From CAYRLW01 sp964425215 (GTDB taxonomy: Bacteria; Spirochaetota; Spirochaetia; Treponematales; Breznakiellaceae), in assembly GCA_964425215.1 (NCBI GenBank), contig CAYRLW010000026.1, positions 1-46,191 of the forward strand: DNA of 46,191 nt. The letters are read 5' to 3'. The stretch's first letter is position 1, and each line of letters begins with the position of its first letter. The notes under the pieces were generated by a model. It saw only the letters and a list, made by a program, of their open reading frames with translations. It was not told where the DNA came from and did not search any database. A program made the position numbers and the translations under genes. Of this stretch, positions 24,660 through 32,001 are shown in pieces.

Positions 24660-25568
24660 ATGAGACAAAAGAGACCGAGGGGATACGAGGCTCGAAAGGC
24701 CCGGTGGGGATGGTTTTTTGTAGCGCCAGCGCTGGTATTTTTCTCTATCTTTTCTTTTTACCCCATTTTAAACGCCCTGTGGACCAGCATGTTTAACAAA
24801 AAACTCCTTTCCCTCAAGCCTCCGGCCTTTATCGGCCTGGGTAACTATATCCGGGTGCTGGGGGGGCCGGAGTTTTGGAACTCCGCGGTAGCCACGGGTA
24901 TTTTTACCCTGGGGGCGTTTATCCCCCTGGTGGTTCTCAGTCTCTTTTTGGCGATGCTAATCTCATCCCGATCCCGTTTCCAAAGGGGGCTTCAACTGCT
25001 CTTTTATAGTCCCGCGGTACTCTCTTCGGTGGTGGCGGCCCTTATCTGGATGCTTATGTTCGATCCCCGGGGCTTGGCGAACCAGGCCCTTAACACGCTC
25101 CTCCACCAACCGGGGGTGGACCGTCGGTGGCTTTCCGACGTTTCCATGGTGCGGATTTCCACGATGATCGTGTACGTTTGGAAATACATTGGGTACTTTA
25201 CCATCCTTTACATCACGGGGATATCGAAAATTCCCCGATCGGTAATCGAGGCGGCAAAAATCGACGGAGCCACAGCCCTTAGTCAATTTCGATTTATCGT
25301 ATTTCCGCTTTTAAAGCCCACTACGGTCTTGGTTTCCATTATGGCCATGATCCAGTGCTTAAAAACCTTCAGCACCCAATACCTGTTTACCCAAAGCGGG
25401 GCTCCTACAGGACCCATCGACGTAATTACCCTGAATATCTACAACACCGCCATGCGGGATTTGAACATCGGACGGGCTAGCGTGATGAGCGTTATCCTTT
25501 TTCTTATTATGCTATCGCTCACAGGCCTACAACTTCGGCTTTCTAAGTCCGAAGAGGTAACCTTTTAG
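24660..25568 (+). CDS. Sugar ABC transporter permease, UgpA/MalF-like
   Basis: A 302-residue inner-membrane permease with six membrane segments. The EAA loop that docks the ATPase is IEAAKIDGATALSQFRFIVF, followed by PLLKPTTVLV. The N-terminus is basic (RQKRPRGYEARKARWGW) before the first helix (FVAPALVFFSIFSFYPIL). It lies 14 nt after the binding protein and 8 nt before the second permease, in one operon. Confidence 0.92.
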   Translation: MRQKRPRGYEARKARWGWFFVAPALVFFSIFSFYPILNALWTSMFNKKLLSLKPPAFIGLGNYIRVLGGPEFWNSAVATGIFTLGAFIPLVVLSLFLAMLISSRSRFQRGLQLLFYSPAVLSSVVAALIWMLMFDPRGLANQALNTLLHQPGVDRRWLSDVSMVRISTMIVYVWKYIGYFTILYITGISKIPRSVIEAAKIDGATALSQFRFIVFPLLKPTTVLVSIMAMIQCLKTFSTQYLFTQSGAPTGPIDVITLNIYNTAMRDLNIGRASVMSVILFLIMLSLTGLQLRLSKSEEVTF

Positions 25569-25576
25569 GGGGGACC

Positions 25577-26401
25577 ATGAAAAATATCCTTGCCTGGGCT
25601 TTTCTGGGACTCTTGGGTCTTATGGTGGTTTTACCCCTTGTTTTTATGGCCACGGCCTCGTTCATGCCCGCGATGGACATTTTGCGGATGCCCTACAAAT
25701 GGATACCGATTCCACCGTATCCAGCCAATTTTGTTCGGGCTATAGCGGGGAACGACGGGGCCTTCATGTATCCCCGTAATATTTTAAACTCCCTGATCGT
25801 TTCGTTTTCCATCGTGATTACCACGGTTGTTCTTTCGGCTATGGTAGGCTACGGCCTGGCTAAGTTTACGTTTAAGGGCCGAAACACGGTATTTATGATC
25901 ATTATGGCCACCATGATGATACCCTTTGAAACGATTATGGTCCCCCTGTACTTGGTGGTCCTTAATCTGGGTTTTCAAGATTCCTACCGGGGGCTGATAA
26001 TTCCTTTTATGATGAACGCCTTTGGGGTTTTCTTGATGCGCCAGTATTTGATTACCTTCCCCGACGAAATGCTCGACGCCGCCCGGATCGACGGGACCGG
26101 CGAGATTGGCATATTCCGGCGGATTGTGCTTCCCAACTGCGGTCCCGCTATTGCTAGCCTAGCGATCATGACGTTCCGCCAACAGTGGGATAACCTGCTG
26201 TGGCCCCTGCTGGTAGCCCAGCGGGAAACCATGAAGACCATCCCCGCGTACATCGTCAAATTCGCCGCGGAAAAGCACGCCGACGAAGGGGCCATGATGG
26301 CGGTGGCGGTCATCGCCAGTCTTCCGGTTTTTGTGCTATTCTTTAGCCTCTCCAACTATTTTGTCGGCGGTTCGGCGGTCTATTCGGCGGGGAAAGAATG
26401 A
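25577..26401 (+). CDS. Sugar ABC transporter permease, UgpE/MalG-like
   Basis: A 274-residue permease with six segments, opening with NILAWAFLGLLGLMVVLPLV. The EAA loop is LDAARIDGTGEIGIFRRIVL followed by PNCGPAIASL. GGGGG precedes the ATG. It pairs with the preceding permease as a heterodimer in the membrane and overlaps the next gene by ATGA. Confidence 0.92.
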   Translation: MKNILAWAFLGLLGLMVVLPLVFMATASFMPAMDILRMPYKWIPIPPYPANFVRAIAGNDGAFMYPRNILNSLIVSFSIVITTVVLSAMVGYGLAKFTFKGRNTVFMIIMATMMIPFETIMVPLYLVVLNLGFQDSYRGLIIPFMMNAFGVFLMRQYLITFPDEMLDAARIDGTGEIGIFRRIVLPNCGPAIASLAIMTFRQQWDNLLWPLLVAQRETMKTIPAYIVKFAAEKHADEGAMMAVAVIASLPVFVLFFSLSNYFVGGSAVYSAGKE

Positions 26402-27111
26402 GGCTTTTTATTTTTGATATGGGGGGCGTGGTAGCCCAGAACGTCCACTGCGTTGGGGCCATGGCCCAAAGCCTAGGATTAACGGTGGAAGAATTTTTCT
26501 TAGCCGCCGGGGGAAAACCCGGTTCTACCTACGACGGGGGGGATGTCCGCGCTATCCAGGAGGGCCGGTGTACGGCGGAAGCGTTTTGGCTTCGGCTGGA
26601 AGGCCGGGCCGCCGATTTGTTCCCCCAACGGGCCATCCATGTACCCCGGGCCGCCGATGGCAAACCGGTGGATCTGTGGGGCGCTTTTTTTTACCCCCAA
26701 CGGGACACCGAGGTGATGACCCTCGTGGGGGATCTTAAAAAACGGGGGTACCGGGTGGTTTGCGGGACCAATACCCTGCCGGCCCATTACGAGAAACACC
26801 GGCTCCTGGGGGATTACGACAGTTTTGATGGGGTATATGCTTCCCACGTGATGGGGGTGGCCAAGCCAGAGGCGGAATTTTGGCGTCGTATCCTAAAAAC
26901 CGAAGGATTACCCCCATGGGAGGCCTTTTTTATCGACGATTTGGAGGAAAACGTGGTGGCGGCCCGGGCCTTGGGACTGGGGGCCCACCGCTTCGTGGCC
27001 GCCCAGGACCTCCGGGAAAGGCTGGAATCCCTGGCTTTTCTGGCCCCCTTCGATCCTACCGATAGGAGCCTGCGGGAGATAAAACCGGCTCCTTTGGGGA
27101 ACGACAATTGA
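26398..27111 (+). CDS. HAD-family phosphatase, YihX-like
   Basis: A 237-residue HAD IA protein. Motif I is FIFDMGGVVAQNV, with glycine two residues after the nucleophile, as in the YihX group (DLGN). Motif II region is VVCGTNTL, the lysine is in GVAKPEAEFW, and motif IV is FFIDDLEENVVAARALG, again YihX-like. YihX dephosphorylates glucose-1-phosphate; here the substrate may be a phosphosugar linked to the co-transcribed importer, an inference from context. It overlaps genes on both sides. Confidence 0.78.
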   Translation: MRLFIFDMGGVVAQNVHCVGAMAQSLGLTVEEFFLAAGGKPGSTYDGGDVRAIQEGRCTAEAFWLRLEGRAADLFPQRAIHVPRAADGKPVDLWGAFFYPQRDTEVMTLVGDLKKRGYRVVCGTNTLPAHYEKHRLLGDYDSFDGVYASHVMGVAKPEAEFWRRILKTEGLPPWEAFFIDDLEENVVAARALGLGAHRFVAAQDLRERLESLAFLAPFDPTDRSLREIKPAPLGNDN

Positions 27112-28205
27112 TTCAATTTTACCGTCCGGGGGCGAACATCCATCGGACGCTCTTGGTCCTTCTTTTCCTCTTCCTTCTGTTTCTCCTCCTTCTGTTTCCC
27201 TCCTGCCAGGGTCGAACGGAGGCCCCGCCTGCTTCGACGCTTCGGCGTTTAACCGTGTATTCTCCCCACCCTTCGGATATGACCGATTTTGTGGTCAAGG
27301 AATTCCGCCAAAGGACCGGTATCGCGGTAACGGTGGTTTCGGGGGGCACGGGAGAGCTGTTGGATCGTCTGCGGAGGGAAGCCCAGGGGGCCAGGGAAGA
27401 GACGCCCTCCCGCGCGGACGTCCTGTGGGGTGGGGGTGTCGAATCCTTGGATACGGATAGGGAGCTTTTCGAGCCCTACGTTTCCAGCGAAGATTCCGCT
27501 ATTTCCGGCATTTTTAAGGACCCCCAGCACCGCTGGACCGGTTTTTCCGTCATTCCCATGACGATCATCTATAATTCCCGCCTCGTATCCCCCTCCCAGG
27601 CTCCCCGATCCTGGACCGATCTGGTACGTCCTATCTTTCGGGGCCGCCTTGCATTCGCGGATCCCCAGAAATCGGGGTCCGCGTACACTGCCCTGGTGAC
27701 CATGCTCCGGGCGGAATCGGCTCCAAAATCCCCCGCCATTTCGCCTATAGGGAGCGCCGAAGCCTGGTCTTTTATAGACCAGCTCGCCCTGGCCCTGGGT
27801 AAACAGACGCTGGATCAATCGGAAGCGGTGTATAAGGGGGTAGCCGCGGGGGAATATTTCGCCGGTATCAGCTTTGAAACCGCCGCCTTGACCATGATCA
27901 AGGGGGGAAGCGATATCGCCCTGGTGTATCCGAAGGAGGGCACCAGCGCGCTCCCCGACGGGGTGGCCTTGATCGCGGGGGCTCCCCACGATAGGGAGGG
28001 TCGGCAATTTATCGATTTTGTGCTTAGCCGGGACGTACAAACCCTGGTTTCGGATCGGTGGTGCCGGCGGAGTGTCCGAACCGATGTGCCCGCGCCCCAG
28101 TCGGCGCTTCCCTTGGATAAAATCACCCTTATCCCCTACGACCGGGTGGCGGCGTCCCGAAGTAAGGAACGGATCCTCTACGAATGGAAATTACGGTTCA
28201 AATGA
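27108..28205 (+). CDS. Lipoprotein binding protein, Fe3+/PgtC-type, candidate sensor partner
   Basis: A 365-residue family 1 binding protein related to AfuA/FbpA and to PgtC. The start is a TTG overlapping the previous stop (TTGA). A long hydrophobic leader ends in a lipobox-like LLLFPSC, so the protein is probably lipidated. Mature features are LRRLTVYSPHPSDMTDFVV, EETPSRADVLWGGGVESL and GSGSAYTAL-like loops. The operon already has its own sugar-binding protein and no second permease set follows. The convergent neighbours are a YesN/YesM-type pair, the arrangement seen when such a protein senses ligand for a kinase. Confidence 0.78.
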   Translation: MIQFYRPGANIHRTLLVLLFLFLLFLLLLFPSCQGRTEAPPASTLRRLTVYSPHPSDMTDFVVKEFRQRTGIAVTVVSGGTGELLDRLRREAQGAREETPSRADVLWGGGVESLDTDRELFEPYVSSEDSAISGIFKDPQHRWTGFSVIPMTIIYNSRLVSPSQAPRSWTDLVRPIFRGRLAFADPQKSGSAYTALVTMLRAESAPKSPAISPIGSAEAWSFIDQLALALGKQTLDQSEAVYKGVAAGEYFAGISFETAALTMIKGGSDIALVYPKEGTSALPDGVALIAGAPHDREGRQFIDFVLSRDVQTLVSDRWCRRSVRTDVPAPQSALPLDKITLIPYDRVAASRSKERILYEWKLRFK

Positions 28206-28229
28206 GTTCCCCGCGAGGGTTAGGAGTAA

Positions 28230-28250
28230 GGTTGGTGCTTACACTCAACC
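28230..28250 (+). terminator. Possible terminator hairpin between convergent genes
   Basis: GGTTG-GTG (28230-28237) can pair with CAC-T-CAACC (28242-28250) around CTTA with one bulged T. There is no T-run, so function as a terminator is uncertain. It sits in the 63-nt gap between the binding protein and the response regulator. Confidence 0.3.
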
Positions 28251-28268
28251 GGTCCGTCGGACTTCTAC

Positions 28269-29075
28269 CTATGGGCTTGACCGGGTTATTTTGAATTCCC
28301 GGGGAGTCATCCCGACCAGGCGTTTAAATATTTGGCTAAAATACCGCTGATCCGCGTAACCCACCAAATCGGCGACCTCGTAAATCCGTAAATCCGGATC
28401 CTTTAACAGCTCCACCGCCCGTTTTATCCGGTAATACATTAAGTATTCCGTAAAGGAATAACCGGTTTCCTGCTTAAATATCCTGGAAAGGTAGCCGCTG
28501 GAAATCCTCAATTTTTGGGCCGCATCTTCTACCGTCAGATCCCGTTGGTAGCAGTCGTGGATATGGGTCACCGCCTGGGATACGTACCGAAGATGACTTT
28601 CCTGATCTTGATTAAGGTGGTACTCCTGGAACAGCATAAGGGTACTTTGATGGTTCTCCCGTAGAGCCGCTTCTAGGTGTTCCCTTTCCCGCCTGGTCTC
28701 CCAATCGGAACGAATTTTCTGGATCGTGGCGGCCAATTCGTCGTCGTCCAGGGGCTTGAGCAGATAGTTCCGAACCCCCAGGCGAAGGGCTGTCCGGGCG
28801 TACTCGAACTCGTCGTACCCGGAAATAATAATCCACTCGGGCTGGATTTCCAGGGAAAGCTGGGAAATTTCCTCGATAATTTGGAGCCCCGACTTGCCGG
28901 GAAGCCGAATGTCGGTGAGTACCAGATCGGGCTTTTTCTCTTGGATAAGCCCCAGGGCTCCAAGGCCATCCTGGGCAGAACCTACCACCATACAATTCCA
29001 GGTTTCCCAGGGTTCGGAAAAAACCAGTTCGTTAAGAAACGCCTGTTCGTCCTCCAGAATTACCACGCGCATCAT
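28269..29075 (-). CDS. Response regulator, YesN-like (receiver + AraC HTH)
   Basis: A 268-residue regulator. The receiver domain has the acidic pair in VILEDEQAF, the phospho-acceptor in LVLTDIRLPGKSG and the Lys in LLKPLDDDE. The C-terminus is an AraC/XylS double helix-turn-helix (VEDAAQKLRISSGYLSRIFK and YEVADLVGYADQRYFSQIFK). It should bind DNA when phosphorylated by the upstream kinase. Its ATG overlaps the kinase stop by ATGA. Confidence 0.93.
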   Translation of the reverse strand: MMRVVILEDEQAFLNELVFSEPWETWNCMVVGSAQDGLGALGLIQEKKPDLVLTDIRLPGKSGLQIIEEISQLSLEIQPEWIIISGYDEFEYARTALRLGVRNYLLKPLDDDELAATIQKIRSDWETRREREHLEAALRENHQSTLMLFQEYHLNQDQESHLRYVSQAVTHIHDCYQRDLTVEDAAQKLRISSGYLSRIFKQETGYSFTEYLMYYRIKRAVELLKDPDLRIYEVADLVGYADQRYFSQIFKRLVGMTPREFKITRSSP

Positions 29076-30937
29076 GGGTCAACTCCTATTTTCTGAAAGG
29101 GGATCGTTACCACCACCCGGGTCCCCCCCGCTTCCCCTTCCCGGGCCGAAAGTTCCAAACCGTACCCCGGACCGTACAGCAGACGGAGCCGCCGATGGGT
29201 ATTCACCAGCGCCATCCCGGTACCCCGGCGACTTGCTAAAGCTCCCGCCGTCGCTCCTGGTTCCAATGGAGTTCCCTGGGGTTGCGAAACCGGTACCTCC
29301 GCCTGGACAAGGGCGGCCTTTATTTGTCGTAACCGATGGGGTGGGATGCCCAGGCCATCGTCTTCTATAGTAATTTTAACCCTATTTTCGACCCTGCAAG
29401 CGTAAAGCCCTATGGAGCCGGGTCCGACCTTTTTCTCCAGCCCATGGACCACCGCGTTTTCTATTAGGGGCTCTATCAAAAGCCGGGGAAGGCTAACCCC
29501 CAGCACCTCCGGTTCCACCCGCAGGGTGTAGGTAAACTTTCCCGGGTACCGGATAGACTGAATTTCCAGGTATCCCCGGGCCAGGTCCACATCGTCCTCC
29601 AGAATTGAAAATTCTCCCTGGGTGGTAAAACCCGCCCGGAGTAATTTTCCCAGCCGGGTCGAAATTTTCGCTATGTCCGAAATACCGTGGAGCTTAGCGA
29701 TGGATTTAATCGTATTGAGGGTATTGTAGAGAAAATGGGGGTCCATGCGGGCCTGCAGGTTCTGGGCCTCCGCGTGCCGCAACAGCTGTTGTTGTTCCAC
29801 CGTTTCTTCCATCAGCCGCTGTACCTGGGCGATCATTCGGTTAAAACTTTTTATAAGAACCCCCAGCTCATCGTGCCGGTGTCCCGACACCCGGGCTCCC
29901 AAATTTCCCTTTTCCACCTGGCCCATGACCCGTACAAGGCTCTGAACGGGGTCGGATATGGTTTGGGATAGCAAAAACGACAGGGCCACCGCTACCAGAA
30001 GGCTGAGGAGGGCGGAAATATAGGTGATATTTCGCAGGGCGGTGGATTGGGCTTCTATGGGCGCCAGGGGTTGAAACGCGATTAACCGCAGGTTATCCCG
30101 GAGGGGAATATTCGTCTCGATGCGGCCCCGGTCCTGGGCAATCGCGGTCCCCGCGAGGATCCGGGACGTATCCTCAAATTGGCTTTCCCGATAGGGACGG
30201 CTCATATCGAAGAGGATGCAATCCGAATCGTCCACCAACAGCAACTCCGAAAAGGTTTCCTTCGCGTTGGCCAGCCGTTCGGAAACGGCGCTTCGTTTAA
30301 TGTCCATAATTACGCTTCCCCATGGATACAGGGAATAGCCCAGCGCCAAGGCCGTAGGTTCGGTTTCCGTTGTATGGGGCCGGCCGAAGAGGATAATCGA
30401 TCCGGGAACGGCGCTAGCCTGGTCTTGCGTAAGCCGTTCCAGGGCGCCCCGGATGCCCCAATGGGCGTAGGCCGGTTCGGCGTAGCTCGCTGGAAGGGGC
30501 GCCGTCCCCAGGGGAGCAGTCCCCAGGGGCGCCATGGGCGGAGCGGGGACCGTTCTGGAAACGTTACCCTGGGATGGAAGGTAAAGGGGAAGAAGAAACA
30601 GTTCCGTTTCATTTGTTCGGGCCGCCGAATACAAAAGCCGTCGTACATCGGCGGTTAATTCGGCGGCCCGACGGCTTTGGTTTGGGGAAAAATACTCCCT
30701 AACCAGGGGATTTTGGGCTACGGTGCTAAGGTTTTGGGCTGAACTTTCAAAAAAAGATCGCAAGTAGCCGGCTACCAGAAGGGCCGCTTCGCCGGTCCTT
30801 TCTTTCAAGGTCTGTTCCAGGGCGTTTTGAGAAAGGAGACCAAAGCTGATGGAGATAAAAAGGGTTGGGATCCCCGCGGTAAGGAGGAACCCGCCTAACA
30901 GTTTATAAAAAAAACGGCCGGTTCGCGCCGTTCCCAT
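29072..30937 (-). CDS. Sensor histidine kinase, YesM-like
   Basis: A 621-residue membrane kinase. The first helix (LLGGFLLTAGIPTLFISISF), a large extracytoplasmic region (about 35-290), and a second helix (ITYISALLSLLVAVALSFLL) precede a HAMP domain. The His_kinase motif with phospho-acceptor MDPHFLYNTLNTIKS and an HATPase_c domain (PLIENAVVHG, EDDGLGI) follow. The extracytoplasmic part holds a small repeat (APLGTAPLGTAPLP). I chose the ATG at 30937, two bases after the upstream stop, over a longer frame from 31042 inside the preceding gene. Confidence 0.9.
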   Translation of the reverse strand: MGTARTGRFFYKLLGGFLLTAGIPTLFISISFGLLSQNALEQTLKERTGEAALLVAGYLRSFFESSAQNLSTVAQNPLVREYFSPNQSRRAAELTADVRRLLYSAARTNETELFLLPLYLPSQGNVSRTVPAPPMAPLGTAPLGTAPLPASYAEPAYAHWGIRGALERLTQDQASAVPGSIILFGRPHTTETEPTALALGYSLYPWGSVIMDIKRSAVSERLANAKETFSELLLVDDSDCILFDMSRPYRESQFEDTSRILAGTAIAQDRGRIETNIPLRDNLRLIAFQPLAPIEAQSTALRNITYISALLSLLVAVALSFLLSQTISDPVQSLVRVMGQVEKGNLGARVSGHRHDELGVLIKSFNRMIAQVQRLMEETVEQQQLLRHAEAQNLQARMDPHFLYNTLNTIKSIAKLHGISDIAKISTRLGKLLRAGFTTQGEFSILEDDVDLARGYLEIQSIRYPGKFTYTLRVEPEVLGVSLPRLLIEPLIENAVVHGLEKKVGPGSIGLYACRVENRVKITIEDDGLGIPPHRLRQIKAALVQAEVPVSQPQGTPLEPGATAGALASRRGTGMALVNTHRRLRLLYGPGYGLELSAREGEAGGTRVVVTIPFQKIGVDP

Positions 30938-30939
30938 GG

Positions 30940-31917
30940 CTATATGGTTCCGACTCGGAAGGAACGGCGGAAAATTATACGACGGAACCGTTCCAGCCAG
31001 ACGACCAGGATCGCTAAAACTAAACGGGGAAGAAGAGCCCAAAACAGCGGAACCCCGATGGCCATAAACAACAGGGTGTCTTCCAGGAGCGAATGGCTGA
31101 TCGCTACGTGGTGGTTAAAAAGGTCCCCGTCGTACAGGGTCATCTGATCCGTCTCCACCCTTTCGATCATGATGGCGGAACCGTAGGCGAGGCCGACGAT
31201 GTTAGCCACAATCCAGAGAAAGCCCGTGGAGACTGGAAGACCAAAGAAGCGCATGAGGGGGCCCATTATTTTGCCCAGTCGTTCCATGATCCCAAACTCT
31301 TCCATGATTTTTTGCAAAACCATAAGAACCGTAACGATGACGGCTACCTTTACGATCAAAAACCCCGACGCTATGGCCCAGGATTTAAGGGCCAAAAGGA
31401 CCTTATCCATAGAGGGAAGACCCATGGAACCATCGGAGGCCGGCCCCGCGCTGGCTATAATAGTTCGAGGGGGACGGGGTAGGATACGGTTAAGAAGCCA
31501 GCCGGCGACCAAAGCCGTCCCCACGCGGAGCAGAACCATTTTGGTGACCGACGACCCGGTTTTCCGCATCACCGTGCTTTCGACGATAAGGTTATGGGCG
31601 ATAAGGCACATGGACGCCAATATTATGATTTCTCTGGGGTACAGGGGCAGGGTTCCAATTACCGCGATGGCCGAGTAGATGTTCAGAACCATAGCGGTGA
31701 TAAAAACCAGGGAAGCCTGGCCTTCCAACCCCAAAATCCGCATAATAGGATCCAGCCGGTGGGCGATAAGCCCCAGAACCCCGGATACCTGTAAAGCGAC
31801 GACTAAAAGGGAAATGGGGATCATAACGGATACCAAGAACCGGGTAGTGCGAAACGCCGGTTTTAGGCCCCTACGACCGGCCTGCGCGATACGCCGAAGG
31901 ATGGAAGTTTGATCCAT
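30940..31917 (-). CDS. Nucleoside-recognition (Gate) domain membrane protein
   Basis: A 325-residue polytopic protein with two Gate-type halves, SpmA/SpmB- or FeoB-gate-like: FLVSVMIPISLLVVALQVSG with LGLEGQASLVFITAMVLNIY, then GFLIVKVAVIVTVLMVLQKI with ITGFL-like VSTGFLWIVANIVGLAYGSA. Such proteins are presumed transporters or channels but have no firm function. It heads the operon with the kinase and regulator. The ATG lacks a Shine-Dalgarno and lies 6 nt after a -10-like TTAATA. Confidence 0.78.
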   Translation of the reverse strand: MDQTSILRRIAQAGRRGLKPAFRTTRFLVSVMIPISLLVVALQVSGVLGLIAHRLDPIMRILGLEGQASLVFITAMVLNIYSAIAVIGTLPLYPREIIILASMCLIAHNLIVESTVMRKTGSSVTKMVLLRVGTALVAGWLLNRILPRPPRTIIASAGPASDGSMGLPSMDKVLLALKSWAIASGFLIVKVAVIVTVLMVLQKIMEEFGIMERLGKIMGPLMRFFGLPVSTGFLWIVANIVGLAYGSAIMIERVETDQMTLYDGDLFNHHVAISHSLLEDTLLFMAIGVPLFWALLPRLVLAILVVWLERFRRIIFRRSFRVGTI

Positions 31918-31923
31918 GGGTTT

Positions 31924-31954
31924 TATTAAGCGACGAATAGAAGGATCTTGTCAA
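31924..31954 (-). promoter_or_regulatory. Promoter of the Gate/kinase/regulator operon, leaderless type
   Basis: On the minus strand TTGACA (31954-31949), 19 nt and TTAATA (31929-31924) end 6 nt before the ATG at 31917. The -35 overlaps that of the divergent DUF4954 promoter almost completely. Confidence 0.5.
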
Positions 31955-31977
31955 GGCAAAAGTACTTCGAATATAGT
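31948..31977 (+). promoter_or_regulatory. Promoter of the DUF4954 gene
   Basis: TTGTCA (31948-31953), spacer 18 and TATAGT (31972-31977) predict a start near 31984 and a short leader with GAAGGG before the ATG at 32002. Confidence 0.65.
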
Positions 31978-32001
31978 GCGGCTTTATAAAGAAGGGAAAA
32001 A

